Positions 1-12,148 of a stretch of DNA of 64,000 nt are shown piece by piece. Made by a program: the position numbers and the translations under genes. Position 1 is the first letter of the stretch. Every line of letters begins with the position of its first letter. Source of the stretch: Thauera aromatica K172 (GTDB lineage: Bacteria; Pseudomonadota; Gammaproteobacteria; Burkholderiales; Rhodocyclaceae); NCBI RefSeq assembly GCF_003030465.1, contig NZ_CP028339.1, positions 2,888,041-2,952,040 on the forward strand. The letters are read 5' to 3'. Below the pieces are notes generated by a model. It did not search any database. It had not been told where the DNA came from and saw only the letters and a list, made by a program, of their open reading frames with translations.

Positions 1-1277
1 GCGTCGTCGACCAGGATGCCGATCGAGAAGATGAGCGCGAACAGCGACACCCGGTTGAGGGTGAAGCCCCACGCCCAGGACGCGAACAGGGTCGCCGCGA
101 GCGTAAGCGACACGGCGATGCCGACGATGATCGCCTCGCGCCGGCCGAGGGCGAAGAACACCAGCGCCACCACCGCGGCGGTGGCGAAGGCGAGCTTGCC
201 GATGAGCTGGCTGGCCTTGTCGTTGGCGGTCTTGCCGTAGTCGCGGGTGACGGTGAACTCCACGCCTTCCGGAATCAGGCTGCCGCGCAGGTTCTCCAGG
301 CGCTCCATCGCCGCCCGGGTGACGTCGGCGGCGTTGGCGCCAGGCTTCTTCGACAGCGCCAGGGTGACTGCGGGGAAGAGGCCCTGCTGGCCGATACCGC
401 GCTGTTGGGCGGCGGCGCCGGTACCGAACCAGACGTATTGCGCAGGCTGGTCGGGGCCGTCGACGACCTCGGCGACATCGCGCAGGAACACCGGCCGGCG
501 CTCGGACACGCCCACCACCAGGCTGCGGACGTCTTCGGCGGACTCGAGATAGGTGCCAGTCTGCACCAGCACCTCGCGGTTGCCCGCGACCAGGCTGCCC
601 GCCGGCTGCGAAGCGTTGGCGAGCTGCAGCGCGCCGCGCAGCTCCTGCGCGGTGACGCCGTGCGCGTTCATGCGCTCGATGTCCATGTTCACCCGGATCA
701 CATGGCCGGGGCCGCCGACGGTGACGACGTCGCGCGTGCCGGGGATGCGCTTCAACTCGGTCTCGGTCGCGCGCGCGACCTGCTGCAGCGAGAACGCGGC
801 GCGCGCGGGATCGGCGGTCCACAGCGTGAAGCTGGCGATCGGCACGTCGTCGATGCCCTTGGGCTTGATCAGCGGCTGGCCGACGCCGAGCTGCGGCGAC
901 AGCCAGTCGGCGTGCGACTGCACCGTGTCGTACAGGCGCACCAGCGCGGTCTGGTTGGGCACGCCGACCTCGAACTGGACGGTGATCACCGCCATCCCCG
1001 GGCGCGACACGGTATAGACGTGCTCGACCCCGGCGATACGCGACAGCACCTGCTCGGCCGGGCGCGCCACCAGGGCCTCGACGTCGTGCGCCGAGGCCCC
1101 GGGAAAAGGCACCAGCACGTTGGCCATGGTGACGTCGATCTGCGGCTCTTCTTCCTTGGGCGTGACCAGGGTGGCGAAAATGCCGGCGAGCAGCAGCACC
1201 AGCGCGAGCAGCGGCGTGATCGCGTTGCGCTGGAAGGCAGCGGCGATACGGCCGGAGATGCCGAGGCGGATTGTCAT
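1..1277 (-). CDS. RND multidrug efflux transporter, inner-membrane subunit (partial, 3' end outside window)
   Basis: About 425 codons from the N-terminus are visible; the gene runs off the left edge. The protein is an AcrB-type resistance-nodulation-division pump, which uses the proton gradient to export small molecules across the inner membrane into an adaptor and outer-membrane channel. The first membrane helix is near residues 18-40, followed by the KEEEPQ segment and a long periplasmic porter domain. The last visible residues read GILVDD, the transmembrane-4 position where AcrB carries its proton-relay Asp pair, so the proton pathway is present at least to that point. The ATG at 1277 follows the adaptor gene by 14 bp, so the two are surely one operon. 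The substrate cannot be told from the visible half. Family assignment is certain; the drug or solvent role is inference. Confidence 0.93.
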   Translation of the reverse strand, partial: MTIRLGISGRIAAAFQRNAITPLLALVLLLAGIFATLVTPKEEEPQIDVTMANVLVPFPGASAHDVEALVARPAEQVLSRIAGVEHVYTVSRPGMAVITVQFEVGVPNQTALVRLYDTVQSHADWLSPQLGVGQPLIKPKGIDDVPIASFTLWTADPARAAFSLQQVARATETELKRIPGTRDVVTVGGPGHVIRVNMDIERMNAHGVTAQELRGALQLANASQPAGSLVAGNREVLVQTGTYLESAEDVRSLVVGVSERRPVFLRDVAEVVDGPDQPAQYVWFGTGAAAQQRGIGQQGLFPAVTLALSKKPGANAADVTRAAMERLENLRGSLIPEGVEFTVTRDYGKTANDKASQLIGKLAFATAAVVALVFFALGRREAIIVGIAVSLTLAATLFASWAWGFTLNRVSLFALIFSIGILVDD

Positions 1278-1291
1278 CGTCGCCTCCCGGC

Positions 1292-2350
1292 TCAGCGTGT
1301 GGCGGCCGCGCCGCGGGTCTCGATGCCGGCCTGCACCGGGTCGAGCGCGAGGGTTTCATTCCCTTCCAGCCCGGAGAGCACTTCGATCATGCCGCTGCCC
1401 TGGTCGAGGCGCCCCGGGCGGACCTGGCGCAGGCGGAAGCCGCCCTCCCCGTCGGCGACATAGACCGCGCTCAGTTCGCCCCGGCGCAGCACCGCGGCAG
1501 CCGGAATCAGCACCGTGCCGGAGCCCCCCGCGGCGCCGAAATCGACCCGGGCGAAGCTGCCGGGAAGCACGCCTTCGATGCCCGCAGGCAGGTCGATGCG
1601 CACGCGCACGGTATGGGTGCGCGCATCGGCGGCCGGCAGCACGGTGACGGCGGCGGCATCGACCATCCGCCCGCCGCCCAGGTCGACGCGCACCTGCCGC
1701 AAGGGCGTGCCGAGCAGCGCCAGACGCTCCGGCGCCAGGTCGGCGACCGCACGCATTTGCGCCGGATCATAGACGGTGAGCAGACTGCGCCCGGGCTGGG
1801 CCATTTCGCCGTGCTCGATGTGGCGCTCGGCCACCACGCCGTCGAGCGGCGACGTGACGGTGGTGTAGGCACTCGCCGCCTGCGCCTGCGCCCGCGCCGC
1901 CCGCGCCGCATCGAGCTGCGCTTCGGCGGCCTGGTGGCGGGCGCGGGCGCTGTCGAGCGCGGACTCGCTGAGAAAGCGGCGCGCGACCAGGCTGCGGGCG
2001 CGCTCGTAGTCGGCCTTGGCGTTGATCCGCGCGGTTTCGGCCTGCACCACGCCGGCCTCGGCTGCGGCAAGTGCAGCAGCGGCTTCGGCGGGATCGATCC
2101 GCACCAGCACCTGGCCCTTGCGCACGCGCTCGCCGGCATCCACCGCCAGCGCCACGATCCGCCCCGGAACCTGGGCGGCAAGGGTGGATTGGTGCACCGC
2201 TTCGACCGTCGCTTCAGCCTGCACCGCAGCACCGAGGACGCGCATTTCGGCACGCACGGTCGCCACTTCGGCGTGCCCGGCAGCCGTGACCAGCAGTGCG
2301 ACGAGGGCGGGGATCGCGCGCGCGGCGGCGAGGAAGCGAGGAATCTTCAT
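1292..2350 (-). CDS. RND efflux periplasmic adaptor (membrane fusion protein)
   Basis: A 352-residue HlyD/AcrA-type adaptor that joins the inner-membrane pump to an outer-membrane channel. I chose the ATG at 2350 because it opens directly into a Sec signal peptide (MKIP, hydrophobic AIPALVALLV, then AGHA). The longer frame to 2434 adds a basic stretch unlike any signal. The biotinyl-lipoyl halves read VPGRIVALAVDAGERVRKGQ near residue 50 and SPLDGVVAERHIEHGEMAQPG near residue 150. They flank an Ala-rich coiled-coil hairpin (about residues 80-140). No lipobox Cys is visible, so it is probably soluble or anchored by an uncleaved signal. It is followed after 14 bp by the pump gene. No outer-membrane factor or regulator is seen in the window. 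Confidence 0.93.
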   Translation of the reverse strand: MKIPRFLAAARAIPALVALLVTAAGHAEVATVRAEMRVLGAAVQAEATVEAVHQSTLAAQVPGRIVALAVDAGERVRKGQVLVRIDPAEAAAALAAAEAGVVQAETARINAKADYERARSLVARRFLSESALDSARARHQAAEAQLDAARAARAQAQAASAYTTVTSPLDGVVAERHIEHGEMAQPGRSLLTVYDPAQMRAVADLAPERLALLGTPLRQVRVDLGGGRMVDAAAVTVLPAADARTHTVRVRIDLPAGIEGVLPGSFARVDFGAAGGSGTVLIPAAAVLRRGELSAVYVADGEGGFRLRQVRPGRLDQGSGMIEVLSGLEGNETLALDPVQAGIETRGAAATR

Positions 2351-2375
2351 ATTTATAAGTATATTCTTATATATA
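2351..2375 (-). promoter_or_regulatory. AT-rich imperfect palindrome immediately upstream of the RND operon
   Basis: In a very GC-rich neighbourhood these 25 bases are almost pure A/T and contain TATAAG - 6 nt - CTTATA. The palindrome abuts the adaptor start codon. Operators of ArsR-family repressors often look like this, and the sequence could also supply a -10 element. Repressor identity is unknown and no regulator gene lies in the window. Confidence 0.4.
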
Positions 2376-2430
2376 CGAAGGGCAAGTGCGATCCATTCCC
2401 TGCGCCTCATGCGCAGCCGCCCGCGCCGGC

Positions 2431-2817
2431 TCAATCCAGGCAGTTGCGGGCGTAGCCGGCAATCGCGTCGACGACCTCGTCGGCTTCACCAGCCGCCATC
2501 GACAGCGTGATCCGGCACGCTGGATGGGCCCGCCGGCTCGATTCGATCAGAGCCGGCAGGTCGCGCTTGAGGTGGCCGCCCTGGGCCAGAAAGACCGGCA
2601 CCACCGCCACCCGCCGCACACCTGCGGCCACCAGTTCGGCGATCGCTTCGGGCAGGGTCGGGCGGATGAATTCGAGAAAGGCGAGTTCGACCCGCGGCGC
2701 CTCGGGCGCGGCGAGCAGGCGCGCCCGGATACGCTGCATCGGCCCGGCCCATTCGGGATCGCGCGCGCCGTGGCCGAACAGCACGACAGCGGACGCATGC
2801 GGCGGCACTGCATTCAT
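2431..2817 (-). CDS. cbiX: Small CbiX-type sirohydrochlorin chelatase
   Basis: A 128-residue single-domain chelatase of the CbiX/SirB class, the short ancestral form that works as a homodimer. It inserts a divalent metal (Co, Fe or Ni) into sirohydrochlorin for corrinoid, siroheme or F430-like tetrapyrroles. The N-terminal VVLFGHGARDPEW carries the metal-handling His seen as SHGSRDP in the family. A second block, VVPVFLAQGGHLKRDLP, carries the other conserved His. The ATG at 2817 has a good AGGAGG-like site just upstream. It sits about 80 bp after tcdA on the same strand and may be cotranscribed. Which metal is used cannot be read from sequence. Confidence 0.9.
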   Translation of the reverse strand: MNAVPPHASAVVLFGHGARDPEWAGPMQRIRARLLAAPEAPRVELAFLEFIRPTLPEAIAELVAAGVRRVAVVPVFLAQGGHLKRDLPALIESSRRAHPACRITLSMAAGEADEVVDAIAGYARNCLD

Positions 2818-2896
2818 CGGGAGGCCTCCTCGGGTAGGGTTCGGATCGGTGCCGTCTCGCCGGGCATCGGCACCGCGGCTTCGCAGCGCCGACCGG

Positions 2897-3697
2897 CTAG
2901 GCGACAGCGGGCGCTGGCGGCCGCAGCAGCAGTTCGAGCGCACGGGCAGAGCATAGCAGGCCGACGGTGGCGGTGACTGCCATGCTCGAGCCATAGCCGG
3001 CACAGGCCAGCCCCTGCAGGCCGGCGCGCGCACCGGAGGCGGCGTCGGTATCGCAGGCCCGCGCTTCGGGGTAGCGCAGCGGCTCGGTGGAAAACACCGC
3101 GGCGATGCCGAACTTCTTTTTCGGGTCGCGGGGAAAGCCGTGCTCCTTGCGCAGCCGGGCCCGTACCTTGGAGAGCAAGGGGTCTTGCAGGGTGCGCGCC
3201 AGGTCGTCGATACCGACCCGCGCCGGGTCGGTCTTCCCGCCGGCCCCGCCGGCCATGACCAGCGGGATGCGCCGGCGCCGGCAGACGGCGGCGATCGCGA
3301 CCTTGGCGCGGACGTTGTCGATCGCGTCGATGACCACATCGAAGCCCTGAAGCAGGGCCTCGGCATTCTCCGCGGTGAGGAAATCCTCGATCCGGGTCAC
3401 CGTGCACAAGGGGTTGAAGGCGGCGATGCGCTCGGCCATCGCCACCACCTTGGCCTGGCCGAGCGTGGCGTCGAGGGCATGGACCTGGCGGTTGATGTTG
3501 GATTCGGCGACATGGTCGAGGTCGATCAGGGTCAGGCGGCCGACACCGCTGCGTGCGAGCGCTTCGGCCGCCCACGAGCCGACGCCGCCGATGCCGACGA
3601 CGCAGGCATGGCGACGCTGCAGCAGGTCCACCGTGCCGCTGCCGTAGAGACGGTCGAGACCGCCGAAGCGGCGCGCAGGATCGAGCTCGACGTTCAT
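2897..3697 (-). CDS. tcdA: tRNA threonylcarbamoyladenosine dehydratase TcdA
   Basis: A 266-residue E1-like (ThiF/MoeB/HesA) enzyme of the YgdL/TcdA family, which uses ATP to cyclise t6A37 of ANN-decoding tRNAs to ct6A. The Rossmann nucleotide loop VVGIGGVGSWAAEALARSG is near residue 35, followed by LIDLDHVAESNINRQ, a hallmark of this subfamily. VVIDAIDNVRAKVAI comes next. I placed the start at the ATG at 3697 because MNVELDPARRFGG matches where the family begins; upstream codons look non-coding and would run into the preceding gene's stop. It begins 7 bp after the metallo-hydrolase gene, so the two are likely one transcript. Confidence 0.95.
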   Translation of the reverse strand: MNVELDPARRFGGLDRLYGSGTVDLLQRRHACVVGIGGVGSWAAEALARSGVGRLTLIDLDHVAESNINRQVHALDATLGQAKVVAMAERIAAFNPLCTVTRIEDFLTAENAEALLQGFDVVIDAIDNVRAKVAIAAVCRRRRIPLVMAGGAGGKTDPARVGIDDLARTLQDPLLSKVRARLRKEHGFPRDPKKKFGIAAVFSTEPLRYPEARACDTDAASGARAGLQGLACAGYGSSMAVTATVGLLCSARALELLLRPPAPAVA

Positions 3698-3704
3698 CGG
3701 CTGC

Positions 3705-4667
3705 TCAGGCGCGTTCCACCGCCGCACCTGGGCGGTCGAGCCAGACCCCGAGCCCCTGGGCGTTGAGTTCAAGGTCCATCCGCAGCAGCTCCAACGCCTG
3801 CTCTTCGTCGAGCGCCCAGTTCTGCCGTGCCGCCTCTTCGCGCATCACCTGCTCGAGGCCGGCAAGGATTTCGACGTGGCGGGCGACGCCGTCGCCGCGC
3901 GCCGCCCGTGCCACCGCGACCATGGTGTCGATCAGCCGGTGCAGGTCGGCGCCGAGGCGCTCGACGTCGACGACCCGGCCGTAGTGAGTGAGGTACATCG
4001 CCTGCGGCCGCATCGACAGCAGGCGATCGATCGAGGCGTGCATCGCCTCGGGGTCGAACTGGGTCGGGGTCGTCGTCGGCACTACGAAAGCGCGGCCGTC
4101 GACGTCGAGTTCGCGATAGGACAGGCCGAAGGCGTCACCGGTGAAGAACGCCTGCGCCCCCGCGTCCCAGATGCAGATGTGATGAAGCGCGTGCCCCGGG
4201 GTATCGAACACCCGGAAACGGCGCGAACCGAGGTCGAACTCGAAGCCGTCGGTGGCCGGGACGATACGCTCCGCCGGCACCGGAACGAGATGGCCGTAGA
4301 GCGCGAAAGCGCGCTCGGCACCGTACACCGCGGCCGTGCCTTCCCACAGCCTGGCCGGGTCGATCATGTGGCGCACGCCGCGCGGATGGACCAGCAGCTT
4401 CGCCTCGGGCAGGGCGCACATCAGGCTGCCCGCCCCGCCGGCGTGGTCGAGATGGATGTGGGTGAGCATGACCCACTCCACCGCTTCGGGGGCGACGCCG
4501 AGCGCCGCCAGCGCACCCAGCACGCGCGGAACAGCGGCATTGCTGCCGGTATCGACCACCGCGGCACGGCCGTCATGCACGACCAGGTGGACGGCGGCGA
4601 GCTGCGGCCGGCCATAGCCCGACTCCACCGTGTGCACGCCATCGGTATGGCTGATCAGATATTGCAT
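3705..4667 (-). CDS. Metallo-beta-lactamase-fold hydrolase, substrate unknown
   Basis: A 320-residue MBL-fold protein. The metal-binding signature THIHLDHAGG (about residues 69-78) supplies the first His/Asp ligands. VFDTPGHALHH near 155 gives the third His, FFTGDAFG the bridging Asp, and LTHYGR near 224 the last His. The fold and the dinuclear metal site are therefore complete. The C-terminal third is helical and lacks a rhodanese or flavodiiron domain, so it is not a persulfide dioxygenase fusion or a FprA. The family includes thioesterases, lactonases and glyoxalase-like enzymes, and I cannot choose among them. Its stop lies 7 bp before tcdA. Confidence 0.85.
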   Translation of the reverse strand: MQYLISHTDGVHTVESGYGRPQLAAVHLVVHDGRAAVVDTGSNAAVPRVLGALAALGVAPEAVEWVMLTHIHLDHAGGAGSLMCALPEAKLLVHPRGVRHMIDPARLWEGTAAVYGAERAFALYGHLVPVPAERIVPATDGFEFDLGSRRFRVFDTPGHALHHICIWDAGAQAFFTGDAFGLSYRELDVDGRAFVVPTTTPTQFDPEAMHASIDRLLSMRPQAMYLTHYGRVVDVERLGADLHRLIDTMVAVARAARGDGVARHVEILAGLEQVMREEAARQNWALDEEQALELLRMDLELNAQGLGVWLDRPGAAVERA

Positions 4668-4721
4668 GAACGTCCCTCCTCATCCTGCAAGCTTGGGGTC
4701 GTTCGCCCAGGTTCAATGGCC

Positions 4722-4763
4722 CGACGCCCGCGGCACAGTGAAGCGGGCGCGGCGCGGGCGTCG
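4722..4763. terminator. Strong stem-loop between ssb and the MBL-hydrolase gene
   Basis: An exact 11-bp inverted repeat, CGACGCCCGCG / CGCGGGCGTCG, with a 20-nt loop lies just downstream of the ssb stop. There is no U-tract in either direction, so it is either a weak or protein-assisted terminator, or a stabilising 3' hairpin. Confidence 0.45.
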
Positions 4764-4773
4764 CGGACGCGTT

Positions 4774-5277
4774 TCAGAACGGGATATCGTCGTCGAAATC
4801 GCCGAAGCCGCCCGCCTGCGGAGCGGCGGAGGGCGCCGCCGCCGGGCGCTGCGGCGCCGAAGCCGGCGCACGCGCCGCCGCCGGAGACGGCGCATCCCAG
4901 CCGCCCTCGCCCGCCCCGCCGCGCATCGGCGCATCGCCGCCTTCGCGGCGGCCGAGCATCTTCATCTCGTCACCGCGGATTTCCGTCGTGTAGCGCTCCT
5001 GGCCGCTCTGATCCTGCCACTTGCGTGTGCGCAGGCTGCCTTCGATATAGACCTGGCTGCCCTTTTTCAAGTATTGCCCGGCGATCTCGGCGAGCTTGCC
5101 GAAGAAGACGACGCGGTGCCACTCGGTGGCCTCGCGGCGCTCGCCGGTGTTCTTGTCGCGCCAGGTTTCGGCGGTGGCGATGCGCAGGTTGCAGATCGCG
5201 TCGCCCGAGGGGGCGAAGCGGTTTTCCGGATCGGCGCCGAGGTTGCCGATCAGGATGACTTTGTTCACGGATGCCAT
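4774..5277 (-). CDS. ssb: Single-stranded DNA-binding protein
   Basis: A 167-residue SSB. It coats single-stranded DNA during replication, recombination and repair and recruits partner enzymes. The OB fold fills residues 1-112, beginning [18 protein letters not shown], with family motifs [19 protein letters not shown] and [19 protein letters not shown] disordered Gly/Pro/Ala-rich linker follows. The acidic tail ends DFDDDIPF, the canonical tip that docks onto DNA-metabolism proteins. The start has a strong AAGGAG site. The gene follows the MFS gene on the same strand and faces uvrA beyond it, a common ssb-uvrA neighbourhood in proteobacteria. I saw no obvious LexA box in the gap. Confidence 0.98.
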   Translation of the reverse strand: MASVNKVILIGNLGADPENRFAPSGDAICNLRIATAETWRDKNTGERREATEWHRVVFFGKLAEIAGQYLKKGSQVYIEGSLRTRKWQDQSGQERYTTEIRGDEMKMLGRREGGDAPMRGGAGEGGWDAPSPAAARAPASAPQRPAAAPSAAPQAGGFGDFDDDIPF

Positions 5278-5304
5278 CCGGTTCTCCTTTGAATGCGTGT
5301 GCGG

Positions 5305-5326
5305 ACGGGCGGCAGCGGCCGCCCGT
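5305..5326. terminator. Stem-loop between the MFS gene and ssb
   Basis: A perfect 8-bp inverted repeat ACGGGCGG / CCGCCCGT with a 6-nt loop lies just past the MFS stop and upstream of the ssb start. It lacks a U-tract, so the call as a terminator is tentative. Confidence 0.4.
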
Positions 5327-5334
5327 AACAGGGT

Positions 5335-6543
5335 TCAGCCATGTGCCGGAAGCGGGGCCGCCGGACGCACCGGGGGCGGCGCCATCGAGGCCGCCAGCGC
5401 GAGCCACAGCAGGGCCAGGGCGGCACAGAACAGGCTGACCGCGGCGGGACCGAAGCCCTGCCCCAACCAGCCGCCGAGCAGCCCTCCGAGAAACAGCCCG
5501 ATCGACTGCAAGGTGTTATAGACGCCGAGCGCGGTTCCTTTCGAGCCCGGCGGCGCGATGCGTGAAATCCACGACGGCTGGGTGGCCTCGAGCACATTGA
5601 AGGCGACGAAGAACAGCGTCAGCATCAATGCCATTGGTATCAAAGCGTCACCCGCCAGCCAGAGCCCGAACTGCACCAGCACAAGCAGCGCGATCGCGGC
5701 GTTGAACACCGCCTTCATCCGGTCGTGGCGCTCGGCGAGGATCACCGCCGGCACCATGACGAGGAAGGACAGCAAGACCGCCGGCAGATAGACTTTCCAG
5801 TGCTCGGTCATCGCTAGGCCGCCGCCGGTGACCAGCGCCGAAGGCACCATGACCCACATCGTGGTCTGGATCAGATGCAGCGCGAACACGCCAAAGTTGA
5901 GCCGCATCAACTGGCCGTCGCGCAGCACGTCGATGAAACGGCCGGTGGCGCGCGGCACCGGCGGCGCTTCCGGCACCACCCACAGCAGCACGCCGATCGC
6001 GCCGAACGCGAGCACCGCGGTCAGCCAGAAGATTCCGTCCATGCCGATCACGGCGTACAGCAGCGGCGCCGCCACCATCGACAGCGCGAACACCAGGCCG
6101 ATCGAGGAGCCGATCATGGCCATGACCTTGGTCCGATGCTGGTCGCGGGTGAGGTCGGCGGCGAGCGCGGTGACCGCCGCCGAGATTGCCCCCGCGCCCT
6201 GCAACACGCGGCCGACGATGATCATGTGGATGCCGTCGGCGAGCGCCGCGATCACGCTGCCGAGGACGAACAGCACGAGGCCGAAGACGATCACCGGCTT
6301 GCGCCCGAAGCGGTCCGACGCCGCCCCGTAGGCGATCTGCAGGCAGGCCTGGGTCAGCCCGTAGGCGCCGATCGCCAGCCCGACCAGGGTCAGGTCGTCG
6401 CCGCCCGGAATGCCCGCAGCGTGCACCGCGAACACCGGCAGGATCAGGAACAGCCCGAGCATGCGCAGGGCGAAGATCGCGGCCAGGCCCAGGCCGGCGC
6501 GGCGCTCTTCGCGGCTCATCGGATCGCGTGCGGAAACGGGCAT
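5335..6543 (-). CDS. MFS transporter (YajR/Bcr-like drug:H+ antiporter family)
   Basis: A 402-residue 12-helix major facilitator. I set the start at ATG 6543 (MPVSARDP), with MSREERR at 6519 as the alternative. Both precede the first helix [20 protein letters not shown], and the upstream extension is polar and overlaps the uvrA promoter region. The loop 2-3 signature [14 protein letters not shown] is present, with [20 protein letters not shown] in helix 4. Members export drugs or small metabolites, but nothing identifies the substrate here. It is divergent from uvrA and upstream of ssb. Confidence 0.9.
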   Translation of the reverse strand: MPVSARDPMSREERRAGLGLAAIFALRMLGLFLILPVFAVHAAGIPGGDDLTLVGLAIGAYGLTQACLQIAYGAASDRFGRKPVIVFGLVLFVLGSVIAALADGIHMIIVGRVLQGAGAISAAVTALAADLTRDQHRTKVMAMIGSSIGLVFALSMVAAPLLYAVIGMDGIFWLTAVLAFGAIGVLLWVVPEAPPVPRATGRFIDVLRDGQLMRLNFGVFALHLIQTTMWVMVPSALVTGGGLAMTEHWKVYLPAVLLSFLVMVPAVILAERHDRMKAVFNAAIALLVLVQFGLWLAGDALIPMALMLTLFFVAFNVLEATQPSWISRIAPPGSKGTALGVYNTLQSIGLFLGGLLGGWLGQGFGPAAVSLFCAALALLWLALAASMAPPPVRPAAPLPAHG

Positions 6544-6688
6544 CGGAAACGGCTTCGTCAAAACGCGGATTCTATCATCGCCGGCCTGGCTGGAGTCCTT
6601 GAGCCGAATGAACCGGCGCACCTCGCCGTGCCCTCCTCCGCATTCGCTCACGGCTGGCTGCACGCCGCCTTCTCTCGTATAGTCGGGC

Positions 6689-6694
6689 GTCCAC
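6689..6694 (+). promoter_or_regulatory. Possible -10 element for uvrA
   Basis: TATAGT lies 18 bp before the uvrA start in the 169-bp divergent gap with the MFS gene. I found no convincing -35 partner and no LexA-type CTG-N10-CAG box, so SOS control of uvrA is not supported by what I can see here. Confidence 0.3.
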
Positions 6695-6712
6695 CTCCAG
6701 TCAGGCGCCTCC

Positions 6713-9598
<2,886 letters not shown>

Positions 9599-10654
9599 CC
9601 CTGCGGGTTGCATCGCTGCCAGCGCCAGGCGTCCTCGCACATCGCCGCGAGGTCGCGTACCGCGCGCCAGCCCAACACCGCCGCGGCGCGTGCCGGATCG
9701 GCCCAGCAGGCGGCGACGTCACCCGCACGCCGGGCGGCGATGTCGTACGGCACCGCCCGCCCCGACGCCCGCTCGAAGGCACGGATCATTTCCAGCACGC
9801 TGTAGCCGCGCCCCGTTCCCAGGTTCAGCGTCGTGACTCCGGGCAGGCGGTCGATTTTCTCCAGCGCGCGCAGATGGCCCTGCGCCAGATCCACCACGTG
9901 GATGTAGTCACGCACGCCGGTACCGTCGGGAGTGGGGTAGTCGCCGCCGAACACCTGCAGGCGGGGCAAACGGCCCACCGCGACCTGGCTGACGAAGGGC
10001 ATCAGGTTGTTCGGCAGGCCTTCTGGATCCTCACCGATGCGTCCGCTCGGATGAGCGCCGACCGGATTGAAGTAGCGCAGCAGGATGATGTTCCAGCGCG
10101 GGTCGGAGGCGGCGAGATCGCGCAGGATCTGTTCGCCCATCAGCTTGGTCCGGCCGTAGGGATTGGTCGCGGAAGTGGGCGCATCCTCGGTGACGGGCAT
10201 CGGCACCGAAGCGCCATACACCGTCGCCGACGAACTGAAGACGATCCGCCGGCAGCCGGCTTCGCCCATGGCCTGGAGGACGCTCAAGAGGCCCTGGAGG
10301 TTGTTGTCGTAATACGCGAGAGGCTGCGCGACCGATTCGCCCACCGCCTTCCTGGCGGCGAAATGGATCACCGCCTCGATGTCGAAGGCGGCGAACACTC
10401 CGGCCAGGGCCGCCCGATCGCGCACGTCCGCCTGGATGAAACCCGCCAGCGCAGCGCCGCTGATCTCCTCGACCCGGCGCAGAGCCTCCCGCGAGGCGTT
10501 CGAGAGGTCATCGACGACGACGACTTCACGCCCAGCTTCGAGCAGTTCGACGCAGGTATGGGAGCCAATGTAGCCTGCCCCCCCCGTAACCAGGATCGCC
10601 CCCATGACGGCCCTCCCTCGACACGACCCCTGCGGGGCCGGATTTACTGGCAAG

Positions 10655-10682
10655 CGAAAAAAAACCGGGCCGGGCCCGGTTC
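10655..10682 (-). terminator. Rho-independent terminator of the ribosomal supercluster (after rplQ)
   Basis: Read on the minus strand, a GC stem CCGGGC / GCCCGG with a CCG loop is followed at once by eight T residues, about 25 bp after the rplQ stop. It is the clearest intrinsic terminator in the window and marks the end of the 32-kb supercluster. Confidence 0.9.
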
Positions 10683-10704
10683 TTCGTTTGCGAGCGCCCC
10701 GAAA

Positions 10705-11103
10705 TCAGGCCGCTTCCGCTTCTTCCACTTCAACCGCGTCGACGTCCGGACGATCGAGCAACTCGATGTAGGCCATCGGCGCGTTGTCGCCATCGCGGAA
10801 ACCGCATTTCAGGATGCGCAGGTAGCCGCCATTGCGCGTGGCGTAGCGCGGCCCCAGCTCGTCGAACAGCTTGACCACCATGTCGCGATCGCGCAGGCGG
10901 TTGAACGCGAGGCGGCGATTCGACAGGCTGGGCTTCTTGCCCAGGGTGATCATCGGTTCGACCACCCGGCGCAGTTCCTTCGCCTTCGGCAGGGTCGTTT
11001 TGATGACTTCGTGACGCAGCAGCGAGTTGGCCATGTTGCGGAACATCGCCTGGCGGTGGCTGCTGGTACGATTCAGCTTGCGAAGACCGTTACGGTGACG
11101 CAT
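10705..11103 (-). CDS. rplQ: 50S ribosomal protein L17 (bL17)
   Basis: A 132-residue L17, close to the E. coli length, located near the peptide exit tunnel. It begins [20 protein letters not shown], the family signature. It has the usual core [21 protein letters not shown] and an acidic Val/Glu/Ala tail typical of betaproteobacterial copies. It is the last gene of the alpha operon, 25 bp after rpoA, and is followed by the terminator. Confidence 0.98.
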   Translation of the reverse strand: MRHRNGLRKLNRTSSHRQAMFRNMANSLLRHEVIKTTLPKAKELRRVVEPMITLGKKPSLSNRRLAFNRLRDRDMVVKLFDELGPRYATRNGGYLRILKCGFRDGDNAPMAYIELLDRPDVDAVEVEEAEAA

Positions 11104-11128
11104 TTCAATTCCTCACTTGCCCGGCGAC

Positions 11129-12109
11129 TCAACCGAGCTTCTCAAGCCCGGCCGGCGGCCAGTTTTCCAGTTTCATGCCAAGCGTCAGCCCGCGGGAGGC
11201 CAACACTTCCTTGATCTCGTTGAGCGACTTCCGACCCAGGTTCGGGGTCTTCAGCAACTCGGTCTCGGTGCGCTGGATCAGATCACCGATGTAGTAGATG
11301 TTTTCGGCTTTCAGACAGTTCGCCGAACGCACCGTCAGCTCCAGGTCATCCACCGGGCGCAGCAGCACCGGATCGATCTTCGGCTCGGCCGCCGCCTGGG
11401 GCGTGGTCGGGGTGCCTTCGAGGTCGGCGAATACCGACAGCTGATCCATCAGCACGCGGGCGGCGAAGCGGATCGCTTCTTCCGGGTCGACCGCACCGTT
11501 GGTCTCGATGTCGATGATCAGGCGATCGAGGTCGGTACGCTGCTCGACCCGCGCGCTTTCGACGAGGTAGCTGACGCGCCGCACCGGACCGAACGAGGCG
11601 TCGAGCACGATGTGCCCGATCGACTTGCTCTCGGCATTGGCCGGGCGAGCGTTGCCGGGAACATAGCCCCTCCCGGCCTCGACCTTGATCTGCATGTCGA
11701 GCTTGCCGCCAGGAGCCAGATGGGCAATGACGTGATCGGGATTGATGATCTCGACATCGTGACCGATTTCGATATCTCCCGCCGTCACCACCCCTTCGCC
11801 GGACTTGGCCAGACGCAGGGTGGTCTCGCTGCGGTTATGCAGCTTGAACACCACGCCCTTCAGGTTGAGCAGCAGATCGACGATGTCCTCGCGCACCCCG
11901 TCGAGCGTCGAATACTCGTGAAGCACGCCTTCGATCGTCACTTCCGTGGCCGCATGCCCGGGCAGGGACGACAGCAGGATGCGCCGCAGCGCATTCCCCA
12001 GCGTGTGGCCGAAGCCGCGCTCGAACGGCTCCATGGTCACCCGCGCCTGGACCGGCGAGGTGCTCTGGACGTCGATGATGCGCGGTTTCAGCAGTGCATT
12101 GCTTTGCAT
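11129..12109 (-). CDS. rpoA: DNA-directed RNA polymerase alpha subunit
   Basis: The 326-residue alpha subunit, scaffold for polymerase assembly and target of activators. The N-terminal dimerisation domain contains [21 protein letters not shown]. The C-terminal domain contains [20 protein letters not shown] and [19 protein letters not shown], the helices that touch UP elements. Two ATGs are possible, at 12115 and 12109. I prefer 12109 ([15 protein letters not shown]) because the GAGGGA site is only 1 nt from the first ATG but about 7 nt from the second. It lies between rpsD and rplQ in the alpha operon. Confidence 0.98.
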   Translation of the reverse strand: MQSNALLKPRIIDVQSTSPVQARVTMEPFERGFGHTLGNALRRILLSSLPGHAATEVTIEGVLHEYSTLDGVREDIVDLLLNLKGVVFKLHNRSETTLRLAKSGEGVVTAGDIEIGHDVEIINPDHVIAHLAPGGKLDMQIKVEAGRGYVPGNARPANAESKSIGHIVLDASFGPVRRVSYLVESARVEQRTDLDRLIIDIETNGAVDPEEAIRFAARVLMDQLSVFADLEGTPTTPQAAAEPKIDPVLLRPVDDLELTVRSANCLKAENIYYIGDLIQRTETELLKTPNLGRKSLNEIKEVLASRGLTLGMKLENWPPAGLEKLG

Positions 12110-12148
12110 CGGCATTCCCTCGGAACTAGAAGAGGATCCGTCTCCCGA

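Noticed and set aside
6544..6712. SOS (LexA) box before uvrA
   Set aside because: uvrA is often SOS-controlled, but I found no CTG-N10-CAG arrangement in this gap.
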